Shown here piece by piece: positions 1 through 11,010 of a DNA stretch of 30,834 nucleotides. Source of the DNA: Chara braunii (Eukaryota; Streptophyta; Charophyceae; Charales; Characeae); NCBI GenBank assembly GCA_003427395.1, contig BFEA01000073.1, forward strand, positions 1,136,953 through 1,167,786, given 5' to 3'. The notes under the pieces were generated by a model, which searched no databases, had not been told where the DNA came from, and saw only the letters and a list, made by a program, of their open reading frames with translations. The position numbers and the translations under genes are program-made. The number at the start of each line of letters is the position of its first letter. Position 1 is the stretch's first letter.

Positions 1-92
<92 letters not shown>
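1..92. repeat. (CT)n microsatellite
   Basis: Almost pure CT dinucleotide repeat with one TTT interruption near position 77. It runs off the left edge, so its full length is unknown. It lies about 50 bp upstream of the first readable codons of the integrase remnant, so the 5' part of that retroelement is either missing or outside the window. Confidence 0.97.
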
Positions 93-93
<1 letters not shown>

Positions 94-171
94 ATTTTCA
101 CGGGTGTGTATGTGTGTGTTGTTGTATTCGCTATATAAAACTCCACAATTTTTGATGATGTAACTCGATCC

Positions 172-1676
172 TTGGTGGAAGCTTACAAGGAAGACGGTCA
201 CCCCGTCATGATAGACATTATGCGCAAACTTGAGGCCCAAGGCAAAGCCACGTCTGACGAGTTTGTGTTGGTGGACGGTTTAGTTTTTCTTGAAAAGGCA
301 GGTTTTAAAAGGTTGTGTTTTCCTTCTAGAGAGCTTCTTCGTAGTTTGTTTTTAGGAGAGTGTCACGACGCAACCGGTCACTTCGGCTGTAAGAAGACTA
401 TTGCAAATTTAGTGCAACGTTTCTGGTGGCCTAATATCCTCGACGATGTAAAGAAGTACGTACAGACTTGTCAAGTCTGTAAGCGGGACAAGTCGCAAAC
501 TCAAGCTCCATTTGGGTTGTTGGAGCCATTGCCCATTCATGTTGGTCAAGGGCAAAGTGTCTCCATGGACTTCATGGATACCCTCGTGACCAACAAGAGT
601 GGCAAAAGACACATATTTGTCATAGTAGATAGGTTTACTAAATACGCTAGACAAATCCCTATGTCGGAGACAACAAAGACAAAACTAGTCATCAAGTTAT
701 TTACGGATAACTGAGTGCGTGACTTTGGACTGCCTAAAACCATTGTCAGTGATAGAGATGTCCGATTCACAAGCGAGATGTGGAAGAAGGCTGCTGAACA
801 GATGGGCAGTCAACTCCACTCCAAATGACTTTGGGGAATTATACCGAAGCAAGTGGTCAAGCGGAACAGATGAACCGTGTGGTGCAGCATCTGTTGAGGC
901 ATTACATCAAGCCCAACCAAGATGAATGGGATGAGAAACTTGCTCTCATCGCCAGTCTGTACAATAACGTTGTGCACAGCACCACTGACATCAGTCCCAA
1001 CCAGCTGCATTGAAGCGGAAGCCTAGATCTGCTATAGACTTCCTCCTACCTGAAAACCGACCGACTGCAACTCCTGGAACCATTGAATTTGGTGTCTAGT
1101 ATGAGAAATTGTTGCAGCAGGCTGTCGAGCATATCAAAAAGTCTCAATAGTCAATGATTGCGCATGAGAACACGCATAGGCGACGGTCCACATTTCAGGT
1201 AGGGGAACATGTCTGGGTAATGGTTAGTGAACTGGGACAAGAGTTTAGCATCTCTAGGAAGTTAATGCCGCAGTACTTTGGTCCACGGGAAGCTAGACAT
1301 TGTGGGTAGTGCTCTAGATGGTCCCTTGCACGTCATTAGAATCCCTCATTATCTGTGCACTTACCTTGTATTTCATGCTTCCAAACTTGCCCCTTTTGCT
1401 GAGGCAGATTTCTTCCCAACAAGAAGGTCAATGCTGCCCCAAACCATGAATGCCCACATGGACGTCGAGGACATCTTGGAGCATAGAGACTTGCCTGTTC
1501 CCAAGCCTGCTGGCAGGGGTAGACTGCCCAAACCTATGAGGGAGTAGCGGGTCAGATTCGAGCATGATACAGATCCGAAAGAAGATCGTTGGTTCACAAG
1601 AGAGGAGCGTGTCAAGACAGCACCTCAGATCATGGCAGATTATGAACGAAGACTGAAGGGGAAAGCACCTGCGTAG
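172..1676 (+). pseudogene. Ty3/gypsy integrase remnant with chromodomain-like tail
   Basis: This is the C-terminal part of a retrotransposon polyprotein that would insert cDNA into chromosomes. The first open stretch (to 714) has an H2C2 zinc finger (His65, His70, Cys100, Cys103 counted from 172) and the first catalytic Asp in SMDFMD. An in-frame TGA at 712-714 interrupts the core just before GLPKTIVSDRD, which carries the second catalytic Asp. After a frameshift near 820, GQAEQMNR supplies the catalytic Glu. Reading continues through a stretch with two TAG stops (about 1100 and 1148), then another frameshift near 1280. It ends in a chromodomain-like tail (MDVEDILEH, then VRFEHDTDPKEDRW after a TAG at 1546-1548) and stops at 1674-1676. 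Reverse transcriptase and gag are absent. The family call is secure, and the gene is clearly dead. Confidence 0.9.
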
Positions 1677-1703
1677 AAGCATCTCAGCGGACTCTCGAAG
1701 CTC

Positions 1704-1713
1704 AGGGGGATGG
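1704..1713 (+). other. Candidate polypurine tract of the left gypsy element
   Basis: A purine run (AGGGGGATGGA region) lies about 30 bp after the integrase stop and directly before TGTGAGGAAC, which would open a 3' LTR. Position and composition fit the plus-strand primer of an LTR retrotransposon, but there is no second LTR in the window to confirm the boundary. Confidence 0.5.
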
Positions 1714-1715
1714 AA

Positions 1716-2419
1716 TGTGAGGAACGAGCCTTCATGGGTCCCTTATCAGACATACAAGTGTTCAGGGCGATGGCCCCTAGCAAGCCTGTGCCCGCCCTAA
1801 GTGAAGACGGGCCTCAATATTCATGAGAGACCCCTTTTCGTCATTTCTCCATATGTGGGGACTCAGACAGTTGGGCCCAGTTCCCAACATGTCCGGCTCC
1901 CGATGAATAGATTGGAGCATAAAAAAAAAAAAAAAAAAAAAAGGATTCAGACAGTTGGAGCACATCAGTTGGTTACAGAGCAATGTGAGTCTCCAGGCTC
2001 TTCCAAAAGCAAGGGCGGCGTTGTACTGTTGAGCCCGGGGCTCAGGTGGTTGCGTCTTGGGCAAACGTTGTGTGAGGCCGACACATCACGGACTGGTCGC
2101 GAGCCAATGAGAGAGCAGCATTGCCATCACACTTGAATCAAGAGCCAATGAGAATGCGGAGAACACTTGGAGGCTGCGTGCCTGCCAAACGTGCCTAACT
2201 GCACGGGACCCAGGCCAGTATCGAAAACGGCCTCGGCGCAGACACTTGGGGCCGAACGCAAGCTACTGCCCCCCCCCAGCCTGGCCAGACCAACACACTT
2301 TCCATAAAGGAAATTGTCTGCCCCAGCGCTGGAGCATTCTGGCTTGCGCAAGCATTGCGGCCACGCTGTTGCATTGTCATGCGAAGCTGCTCTATGCAGG
2401 CAGGCTGCGGGCCGTGCGG
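1716..2419 (+). repeat. Probable 3' LTR fragment of the left gypsy element, split by the giant element
   Basis: Sequence from TGTGAGGAAC up to the insertion point of the giant element. It includes an A22 tract (1921-1942), a C-rich run near 2270, and two similar GAGCCAATGAGA motifs (about 2100 and 2139) that contain CCAAT. No convincing gene is present; reading frames here lack recognisable domains. The LTR identity rests on the preceding polypurine tract and the TG start. Its far end should lie beyond 29669 if the nested-insertion reading is right. Confidence 0.45.
2416..2419. other. Target-site duplication, left copy (GCGG)
   Basis: GCGG immediately precedes the left LTR end (TGTCGC) and recurs at 29666-29669 immediately after the right LTR end (CCAACA). 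Ty3/gypsy integrases usually duplicate about 5 bp. Four matching bases is short, so chance cannot be excluded, although the LTR ends themselves were set independently by the repeat alignment and TG...CA. Confidence 0.6.
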
Positions 2420-3011
2420 TGTCGCACTTTGTCCAGTCGGACCGCTTCAGGCGATCGGAAAGCCAACAGGCTGTCACCCAGGATTTTGGATGCTGATTGC
2501 AATAAATAAAATAAATTAAATAATTCAAATCCCTTCCAGTAGTGTGCGTCCGGCTTCGAGCGAGACCCTTCAATTACGGTCTTCGTCGGTCCCCGGTCTT
2601 AGAAATCTTTTATTTTGATTCGAAACAGCAAGAAACCATACAAATAATAATCATAAAATTTTGATGTGTCATGCATGCGTCAATTGTGTCAATCTGATTT
2701 TGAGAACTGTGACAGAATCATTAAAGAAAGCAATCATCAAGCAAGGCAATGCAAAGAAACGAGACTAACTGACTAGAGCAACGACAAAATTTAAGTGAGG
2801 GAAGAATGAGAACTCATAACAGTCTCAGACAGTACATATGTAGAGAGCATGGCCAGCACCAATCCATAGTCCTCACTCATCCCTTTGAATCCTCACACTC
2901 AATTTCTCATTTTGTCGTTTGTCGTTTGGGCTTTCGGTCATGTCCCCGTACTTTCCGAGTTTGTGGCTTCTGAATGTAGAGCCACCTAAACCCTGCTACC
3001 TCCGAACACTT

Positions 3012-3553
3012 TCATCCAAGTCCCATGATACGGAAGTCGACCAAAGCATAGAACTCCTCCCATAGTGTAGGAAGATACGGCTGAGAAAAGATCCCCTGTC
3101 TGAGATATGAGAACTCGGAAGGTTCGGTCACTGCCTCGTAATCAATCGCTGCTGGAGAAATGTACCTCTTGGCCAGTTCAACCAGGTCACCCCAGTAAGA
3201 GTCATCTGTCAGAGTAAAAGGTTTTGGAGGCTTGGGATAATCAACGTAGAGCTTGGGTCCGAAGCTGCGGATCAGCTTAGCACCATCCTCATCAAACTCC
3301 TTCTCTCTTTCCTCAAGATACCCGGCTGCCACAGTCCAGACTGAGTCAAAATGCTCTTCCCCCTCTTTACATAGGGTCTCAAGTCATGAATGGTCCCCTC
3401 GGTGAACTCAATGTGAACTACAAAGATAGATAGTTCACCTTGCCTGAAGCCAGTTGCACTGATGTACCGATACTGGAAAGCATCCCTGAGGGCAATCCGA
3501 TTAAGATTGGTTAAAACTGACCCCGCAACTGAAAAGGTTTGAACTGTACTCAT
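3012..3553 (-). pseudogene. LTR ORF, broken copy in the 3' LTR
   Basis: Counterpart of the 183-codon ORF at 22767-23318. The first part reads from the same MSTVQTFSVAG start at 3553. A net 10-bp deletion near 3350 (against the right copy) shifts the frame, and the rest resumes in another frame from about 3332 to 3012, ending in the same IMGLG. Replacements against the right copy are mostly amino-acid changing, which suggests no recent constraint after insertion. Confidence 0.7.
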
Positions 3554-5140
3554 GTGTTATGACAGGTACCGGGTCTGATCGCTGATGTAGAGAAACAGAT
3601 TAACCATGTACTGACCGTTTTTTACTATAAGTCTCGAGTCGCTTGATCTGATAACTGCCTACTAAACTTTGATTGCGTGTCTACTTGAGCACTGTCTGAG
3701 CGCTGTCTGAATCTTGTCTGAGTATTCGCTGGTACATTGGGTCACTGACTCGTGATTTCACGTGTCAGCACACTGCAAAAGTACGCTGCAATTTGTTTGC
3801 TGTTCAAAGCTGATAAAATTTTGAAGATGGTGATTCGAGCACTGTTAAGCTCATACAAGCTTTGTCCTGGCCTGTTCAACAGTTTCTAGAATCGAACTGG
3901 CGCTGTGCAGTTTTCCTTCATGCCCGTGGAAATAAATCACGTACTCAATATGTTTTCTCTCCCCCGCAGTTCTGACTGCAAATTCTCTTTGGGTTAATCT
4001 GTGTTTTTTCATGTCTTTACATGCTTCTTCCTCCCATCCTTCCTCCCTGTTCCTGCTCACTCGGCACTTTATCACTAATACCTCGTCATTCCTCATGATT
4101 TACCTACGCCCCAGATCTCAGACTATGAGTAGGATAGACTATAGTTTCATTTTGTGGAGGCCACTCCCTCGATGTAAGCAATTGTCCCGAGTCTCAAAAT
4201 CGCTAACTATTTGTAAAGTGACAGACTAATCCGGGTAGCTCTGACTAACTGGGTAGGCTTCAACGACAATGAACCCAATGCTTTCTATTAAACTCGTTAG
4301 TGAGCAGTAGACTCATAACGTCGTCCCCCAGAGTCTGATAACTTTCAGGATTACCTTGACAAGATATGGCCCAAGCAAAAGGAAAGTACAATAGAGAACC
4401 TCCTTGGTCCTCCCCTCTTGCCCGACTCCCTCGAATAGAAGGTTTGGCCTACTTAGCCTTCGCACCACCGACCCCGACTGGTAAGGCTCGAACGTACTAG
4501 GACTCAGGGAAAACACGAACCCTTCCAGTGGTGCGAAACTCAGTCACCACTCGTAAGTTCTCTGCTTGACAGGATTATTCACTCAGTTGTTGAGGATTAT
4601 CTCGTAATCCCCCCCCCCTCCCTTTTTTTTTGTTTTCTTTTATCAGAAGAGACACTCTAGTTGGCCCTTCGCAAATAGAACATCCGTAAAGAGAGTTCGC
4701 ACTTTTAAATTAATCCCCATCAAGTAGGAATTTTGCCAAGATGTATATTATTGATTTCAGGACTGATTTTCTCTTTCCCATCTGGCGAGCAAGGGTCCTC
4801 TTTTGGACATATCTCAAAATCAAGTCAAGGCGTGCTCTTAGATAAAGAGAAAGTTCCCAGAATAGAGGGCAGGACAGCTTGACGGGGCTCCGTTAATCAG
4901 ACTGCCAGTCCTCCCGCTGGGTGGTTTGATCAACAACAACATACGACACAACATAGTCTCATCGATGGGATCGAGCAACCATAATCCTGTCAGAGGTTCT
5001 ATCATAAGCAAGAGCGTGAGAAGGAAGTGTAGAAATTTTGCCAGTCATTCCGATCCTTCCCTACCAAGTGCTAACTGTTCCAGAGTGTCGATTAACTCCG
5101 GCTCGTTGCTAGTCGAGAGTGGTAACTTGCACTTCCTTTG

Positions 5141-6044
5141 TAGCGAATCGAGTGTTGTCATTGGGAAAATACACATTTAGTTAGCAAGCTCTACATTGTA
5201 ACGTCAAGGCATGCAAATGGCATTATGCATCACCCCAAATCTAGTGTCGCACGNAAGGTCTCATCAGAACACTGTTTATTCCATCACACAACGCAGGACA
5301 TCTGCAAACACTACCCTCACACGAGTACTTTATCGAACTCATACAGACCGCTCAAATTGCTTGGAGACTGGACATAGTCAACTGCTCATCCTGAGTCATC
5401 CGATTCCCCTCAAACTGGTCCCGNGGCAATGAGGNTGATCACGTGTCGCGTATTCCACCCGCATCCAAAGACAAAACCAAAACGTAGAATTGGACCCGTA
5501 CAGGAGGGTGGTTCTGAACTTAAACAAGTTTCCAGTTTCTGTTGATAGATCCAGGTGTGAGGTGAATTCATACCATGCCTCNTAANATTAGATACAACTT
5601 TCAATAACACCCTAAAAGGAGGCTTAAACCTTAACCAGCAGTCGGACAAAACTTGACTTATTATTAACAGCTTTCATCCAAGTAAAATATTTCCCTTGCN
5701 ATTACCCGCAAGAGCTTGCATGTTGTTACAACAGCCTCGCCTTAGCANGTTAAGAATANNGACCCCTCCCTTCGTAATTGGCCTACACCTNTAAAAGCGG
5801 TAATCAGGGCTACTACCTTCCCCGTCTGGCTNAGACAAAGTGAAAATCATCGATTCCACTAAACGTGATTTTCACGAAGAGGTACGTAGCCTATTCGCAA
5901 TTGGCTTCTTNTTGCCCGTTCATGCACAGCCAAGGAGAATAATGCTATACACACCTAGGTTGATTCTGAAAATTGTTCTCTTTTAATATTCTCACTTAAA
6001 GCGCTGAATCACTTATTGACTTGGGAATCTGAGCTCGACGGAGG
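5141..6044. other. LTR block with undetermined bases, identical to the other LTR
   Basis: Twelve N positions occur here (5254, 5424, 5435, 5582, 5586, 5700, 5748, 5759, 5760, 5791, 5832, 5911). Nine of them recur at a constant offset of 19,792 in the right LTR. I found no substitution across about 904 bp, while the sequence on both sides differs by roughly 5%. This looks like assembly gap filling from one repeat consensus. No gene is visible in it. Confidence 0.85.
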
Positions 6045-7790
6045 CCGTCACACTCAACACTCGTTGTCAGACCAGTCAAATTCTACTTACTGAATCTACC
6101 CACTTTTACTCCATCAACCGGGCCGCCTCGGAGACAAACCGAAAGGATGAAAATAGTGAAATTGAAGGTAATAAAGATCATGAGGGATGAAAAGCGAGAG
6201 TAAGTCCCCCTTATCTATTCAGCTCGATCGTAGGACGTTTCTCATTCGACTCGTTATCAGTCAGCTACAATCTTCAGCATCAAACATATGCTCGTAGAGA
6301 GACCATGATCATCAATTTGAGACATATAATCCAATTGGCCAAGTATTCACTCATACACCAAGATTGACGACAATCCTCCTGTCTCTTGTCTCGCATTGGG
6401 GCTGACTCCACTGTACTTGCCCGAAGGTCCCTCATTCAATCCATTCTCATTAGTTTATCTGGTGGGAAGAACTCTGGTCGCGGATGAACTCACGTCAAAG
6501 AGAGCAACGACCGAAATCGCTTATTAAAGACAAACAACATCTGCCACGATCAAGGCATGTCTCACCCCCCTCTTCTCCTTCTGCCCGCGTTTCATCACCG
6601 AGCTGGATTTCTTACCAGTTTACGTGCACAGGAGCATTCTTTAAAAGGAGTCAAACCGACAAAAATTTTCTTGAAGAACTTTCAAGAATGCTGATGGCAT
6701 CATCCACATGGAACTTTCAAAAATTTTCTTGTAGTGAACTCAGCCATACCACACACGACAAGGTACGTGTCAAGACTGCCATGGAGGAGGTCTTAATGAC
6801 CTGAGCAGGGAACACCATCTCAAGACGGCAATCGGGATAGTTGAGCGCCCGTATCAGGACAAGTCTTGTTTAGCTTATGGAAGATCGGCGTCAGCAACCC
6901 GTCATCCGAACATCACCTACTCGCTCAGTTACGCCCACGTGTTTCTCTAGCATCCTCCTTCCTTTTCTCTCGTAACCACTCACTCTCTTCAATCTCCCGC
7001 GCTCGCGAACTGATCTCTCGCCCCGACCTCCCACACTCAGAAATCAAGTTGACATCAGCGTCTCGAGCGCGCCCGCTGCACTCGCACTCGCCCGTCTAGT
7101 CTCTCTCTCTCCTATGCACGATACTCACTCACGTGTATACATGCTTCATCATTGGTCTCTTCTCAGTGTTCTCACCTACCTTCTTAGTAGACGATGATTA
7201 ACACAGTATCACACACAACAAGTATAGATAGCACATGACACGCTCGCAGGGTCTTCGTCTGCATCCCTCTTTGAGGCTGTAATGATTGGCAAGACCCATG
7301 CACCTGTGTTCTCTTGTTCTGACTATGGTGAGAGTGAAGTATGAAGAGAGACCACCCGAGTGTAGCACAATGGCCCCAGAATGTTCACGTGAAAATGTCG
7401 GAACAAAAGAACAAAAGGATTAATACACTCTCCCGCGCAGTCTGACCAACCTCACGTTACTCACTCTCTCTTTCAGATCCTGACTAACATCCCCCTTCTT
7501 CCTGGCTCTCACACGTGCCCCTTCGCGCTAGTTTCCAGCGTACCAAAGTCAAGTTGACGTCAGCGTCCCGAACATGTGCGCCCAACCCATCAGCCAGTTC
7601 TGTCTCTCTCTCTAGCAGCTAGCTTCCTTGTTCCTTTTCCGGATGATCCTCGCTGTGTCCCTCTGGGTCGCCACATGTAGACTGTGCACACGCGTAACCG
7701 CTTCGCACTTTTTGCCCCACAGTCTACAAGTGTCGAGACACCGATGGTCCAACCCCAGCTAGCTTCACTCTGTGTCGAGCCGAACTGGCC

Positions 7791-8273
7791 TCAAGTCCCT
7801 CGCTGTCGCGAGCTGGCTTCGAGTCCACCCTCCACAGGCCGCGCTTGAGGATAGTTCTTGCGAACCTGGTCCGGCCTGTTCCAGGACTGGAGATCGGTTT
7901 CCCGGTCGCCACCCTCACTCATCTCGCTCTCTCCACCTGAGTCCCTGTCTAAATGGGCCTCTTCCCGGTCCACAGTGTCCGCTGAGGTCTCAGCCTCATG
8001 GTATGCGACTGTTACTTGCATCCTTGCCGTCACACCGTCCCTCCTGCAGCGCCTTTCCGCACAGTTTTTTGCCTCTGTAACAGCCACCTGCAATTTCAGG
8101 TTGGCCCTCATCTCCTCCTCCCTTGCTCCTTCCACGTTAACCTTCAACTTGACCTCATCTCCGCCGTCATAGTTGAGCACTGCTGTAATCCAGGGCCCTT
8201 CACCGGTCATTGGCGTCCAACGAGTCAGGAGATTCCAACAGTTCGGTCTAAAGCCATGTAGGGCCATAGCCAT
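7791..8273 (-). CDS. Second LTR ORF, 160 codons, unrecognised acidic protein (3' LTR copy)
   Basis: Open in this copy from MAMALHGFRP to SSRQRGT. The middle is charged (EGAREEEMRAN, then an Asp/Glu/Ser-rich stretch including DRDSGGESEMSEGG). There is no signal peptide, membrane segment or motif I recognise. The right LTR has the same 483-bp length without indels, although indels are common elsewhere in the LTR, but it carries one TAG. The ORF is in the element's sense direction. It could be a chance frame in GC-rich DNA: amino-acid changes between copies are frequent (about 20 of 160). Low confidence that it is expressed. Confidence 0.35.
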   Translation of the reverse strand: MAMALHGFRPNCWNLLTRWTPMTGEGPWITAVLNYDGGDEVKLKVNVEGAREEEMRANLKLQVAVTEAKNCAERRCRRDGVTARMQVTVAYHEAETSADTVDREEAHLDRDSGGESEMSEGGDRETDLQSWNRPDQVRKNYPQARPVEGGLEASSRQRGT

Positions 8274-8879
8274 TTTCCACTACGAATAGTCTGAGCCTAC
8301 ACCCGGCGCACGCGTGCAAAGTAGGTCTGCCAATTTTCTTGCCTCACTGTCCTACCCTCCAATTTGTGCGAGCGCCGGCCAACCCAGGTAGCTGAGAGCC
8401 GAGGGCCTCAACTTATTGCCAACAACTTTCCTTAGCGAGTGAACAGCAATGCACCCCCGCACCCTAGTGAGGGAGATGGGAAATCGCCGTCTCTTATAGA
8501 AAGTGGGAGTCCAGTGTCCACTACGTCTCACCCTATAGAATGACAGCTGATGTGCTATGGTCCCATAACAGGATCCTGACCACCAGACTTTTCCCTCAAA
8601 AGAAACCCTCGAGCTATCATTATCGGGTACCCGTGTCCGATGGCAAGGAGGGGGCTCATGACCTCTCACATGAGGTGATAAGCCTCCTACCGAAGCGGCT
8701 GTGGGTCGCCCCTCTTTTGGGAACTCACCGCGCGGCGCCCAGTCGAACCGCTCAGACACGGTAGTAAGTGAGAGGCCGAACCAGTCTAGACCGCCAGTTT
8801 GTACTCAAGGTTCATAAATGAACCGTTGACCCTTCACGAACCGACAGAAAAACGAAAATCAAAATAAAGGAGCTGGTAG

Positions 8880-8952
8880 TATAAATAGTAGTAATAATAA
8901 TAATAGTCAATGACAGTAACCATAATATCAAAAAAAAAAAAAAAAAAAAAAA
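8880..8952. repeat. TAA-rich and poly-A low-complexity stretch in the 3' LTR
   Basis: TATAAATA is followed by TAG/TAA triplet repeats and then a run of about 20 A. It is conserved at the homologous place in the right LTR (about 28681-28760). TATAAATA reads as a TATA box only on the plus strand, antisense to the element, so I do not call it the element's promoter. Confidence 0.7.
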
Positions 8953-9582
8953 GATGGCGTCTCAAAGTTCTCTGGTGCGACCTCACTAAACCCATCAGAC
9001 ATCGAGGCATTAGAACAATGTTCCCTGCCTAAGCACAGATTATAAATTCAACGCTCGATCTTTCCCCTTTTCTTTTCTTTTCGCATTTTTTTTTATTTCT
9101 AGTGGTGACCATTGCTGTCGCACCTACCTCACATCCAACTACAGGAGTCCGACGCGCGGTTGAGACGGCCACACGGGTTATCGCTGTCACATCCTTGCAC
9201 TTGGCCTGGATCACGACCATCAAGACTCGACGGTCACTTCAACCCCGAGCGGATCAGACTATCAAACGACAGTCGCGGCTCAGAAATTGAGCCGTTGGCC
9301 CAGTGAAATAACACAGACTAAATAATAATAATAACAATAAATCGAGAGAAGGGGTCATGACATCATTACTACCCCTAATTAAAGCAGGAGCTCAGACCAT
9401 CGCATAGGCTCGACGCTTAGTTTTTATTTTCTTTTCTCATATTTTCTTTTCCTTCGCTTTTTTTTTCTTGGTTCTTTTCATTTCCTTTTGACAGCGATAT
9501 CTGTTCCGTGCACCTGACCCATAACCCGACCAGAGGACGCTCAGCGCGCAGTAGAGAAGGTCACGCATGTCTTTTCACTTTC

Positions 9583-10037
9583 ACAAGCGGTTATCAGGTA
9601 GCTGAAAATTCAGGAATGAAAATTTTGAAGTGAGAGTTTTGGGCAATCTGAAAATCCTGAATGGTCCTGAAGTGGTGAAAGGTCCGAAGACCCTGAAAAC
9701 CACCTGTTTAGGCAGGCTGCATCCTGAAGTGGTGAAGGGTGTCCTGAAGTTGTCAAGTGAGAGTTTTGGGCAGTGTGAAAATTCTGAATGGTTCTGAAGT
9801 GGTGAAAGGTCCGAAGACCATAAGAACCACTCTTCACCACTTGAGGATGCAGCCTGCTTTAACACGTGGTTTTCAGGGTCTTCGGAGCTTTCACCACTTC
9901 AGGACCGTTCAGGATTTTCAGACCTGAATGGTCCTGAAGTGGGTGAAAGGTCCGAAGACCCTGAAAACCACCTGTTTAGGCAGGCTGCATCTTCAAGTGG
10001 TGTAGGGTGTCCATACGACTGTTGTTAACCTTCTCTC
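9583..10037. mobile_element. 455-bp fold-back insertion with 9-bp target duplication
   Basis: Present in the left LTR only. It is flanked by TTCACTTTC at 9574-9582 and 10038-10046; the right LTR has continuous LTR sequence here. Inside are related modules of about 80 bp built on GTCCTGAAGTGGTGAAAGGT and GGCAGGCTGCAT. Direct copies start near 9653, 9786 and 9924, and an inverted copy lies at 9837-9922. The inverted copy abuts a direct one, giving a fold-back with arms of about 85 bp. The outer ends are only weakly inverted (GGTTA-CA). A 9-bp duplication is typical of Mutator-like transposons, so a MULE-derived non-autonomous element is likely. It has no coding capacity. Confidence 0.8.
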
Positions 10038-10330
10038 TTCACTTTCGCGTCCCAGGGCGAGCCCGACGACTACCACAGCCACAGGCCGGTAGTACTCTGC
10101 TGTATAGTAGGGCGTCGAGCGTGCGTGGACCAAAGGAAAGTCCTGTGGCGCACCCTCCCTTTTGCTGAGGCAGGCACCAACAGGACTGGCCCACATCAAA
10201 GTACACTTCGGGTACCAGGGATCGTAGAGGTTCGGAAACACGACTACAGGCCGCAACGTCGAAGCAAAAGGTTGGTACCAAGCAGGGACTTGGTACGCAG
10301 AGGAGGGTCGGGACACCGCCCCGTCCGACA

Positions 10331-10360
10331 TGATACAAAACTCCCACCCAACGTCCCCGC
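10331..10360 (-). other. Candidate polypurine tract of the giant element (weak)
   Basis: On the minus strand a purine-rich stretch (GTTGGGTGGGAG) lies about 10 nt before the 3' LTR start TGTCGG. A working polypurine tract normally abuts the LTR, so this is either degenerate or not the true primer. Confidence 0.3.
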
Positions 10361-10539
10361 CGGGTCGAAACACATCGGGCGCTCGGTTCTCGTTTCTTTT
10401 CTCCCTCTTATCGTGCATGCGGCATTGCTGCGTGGCCTGCGCCGCTTCCCCTTACCTTCCTTTGCCCCCTTTGTAGTTCCCTCTGTTGTACACCTCTCTC
10501 GGTTCGTCTCCTTCTTTAAACAGCACTCAATCTCACACC

Positions 10540-11010
10540 ATGCCTGAGGCTCGTAGGGGACAGGGAAGAGGAAGAGGAGGAAGAGGAGGAAGAGGAGGGA
10601 AAGTGTGCGAAGAGCCGCCGACTCGCGTAAGGCGTGAATACAGTTCAGAGTAGGAGGAAGATGAGCCACGAAGCCATGGTGCTCACTTGAGACCCTATCC
10701 TCGCCATTCGTTTGCTGCATGGTATGAGAGAACATCCCCGGATAGGATGGAGTATTTCCAGAAGAAGTTCGAAGCGCGCTACGGCGCGCCCAGCACTTTT
10801 TCCCCTCCTTACACTCCCAGAGCCCCCATCACTCCCACGGCGAGCAGAGCCCTAGTGACTGTCCCTTCCGTTCCTTGCACTGCTCCCCCTACCCCTCATC
10901 CCAATGCTTGTACCCTCTTATGCATCTTCTTCCTTCTTTCTTTACTTCAGATCGAATTTATGGTCATCCTCTACATCCTGTACAAACGCAACTTTCTCTC
11001 AAATTTCTGA
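10540..11010 (+). pseudogene. Antisense ORF with RGG-rich N-terminus, unrecognised
   Basis: On the plus strand, opposite to the retroelement, ATG at 10540 follows CACC and opens a frame starting MPEARRGQGRGRGGRGG. The RGG-box stretch is about 12 residues long, of the kind seen in RNA-binding proteins and some gag nucleocapsids. A TAG at 10651-10653 interrupts it. The same frame then runs on through a charged segment (AAWYERTSPDRMEYFQKKFEARYG) and a Pro/Thr-rich segment. It stops at 11008-11010. A pyrimidine run ending in TTTACTTCAG near 10950 could be a splice acceptor, and AATAAA occurs at 11126-11131. It may be an antisense accessory ORF, a captured gene piece, or a fragment of another element. 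Purine-repeat DNA can also produce such frames by chance. Confidence 0.4.

Larger units (their letters stand above)
2420..10330 (-). repeat. 3' LTR of the giant element (left copy)
   Basis: Matches 22182-29665 from end to end with roughly 5% substitutions in blocks compared by eye, plus many small indels. It is longer than the right copy because of a 455-bp insertion at 9583-10037 with a 9-bp duplication. Contents, shared with the right copy, include the LTR ORF (broken here), a 160-codon ORF (open here), a TATAAATA and (TAA)n stretch near 8880, a poly-A tract (8931-8952), and a C run followed by a T-rich run at 4609-4640. There are no tRNA or rRNA signatures. Undetermined bases lie between 5254 and 5911. 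Confidence 0.93.

Noticed and set aside
2127-2573. 148-codon minus-strand frame
   Set aside because: It runs across the junction between the flank and the giant element's LTR, so it cannot be an original gene.
8352-8759. 135-codon minus-strand frame in the left LTR
   Set aside because: The right LTR keeps only about 80 codons of it and there is no recognisable domain. Less consistent than the two LTR ORFs listed.
8880-8887. TATAAATA as the LTR promoter
   Set aside because: It reads as a TATA box only on the plus strand, opposite to the element's genes, and sits in A/T-rich triplet repeats.
2420-10330. Segmental duplication of host DNA instead of LTRs
   Set aside because: TG...CA ends, a PBS beside one copy and gag-pol between the copies in the right orientation make LTRs the better reading.
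9993-10418. 141-codon minus-strand frame crossing the 3' LTR start and the insertion
   Set aside because: It spans the LTR boundary and the fold-back insertion edge. The shared part (APFASTLRPVV-like, Pro/Tyr-rich) is also open at the start of the right LTR (29663-29235), but the ends differ completely and no family was recognised.
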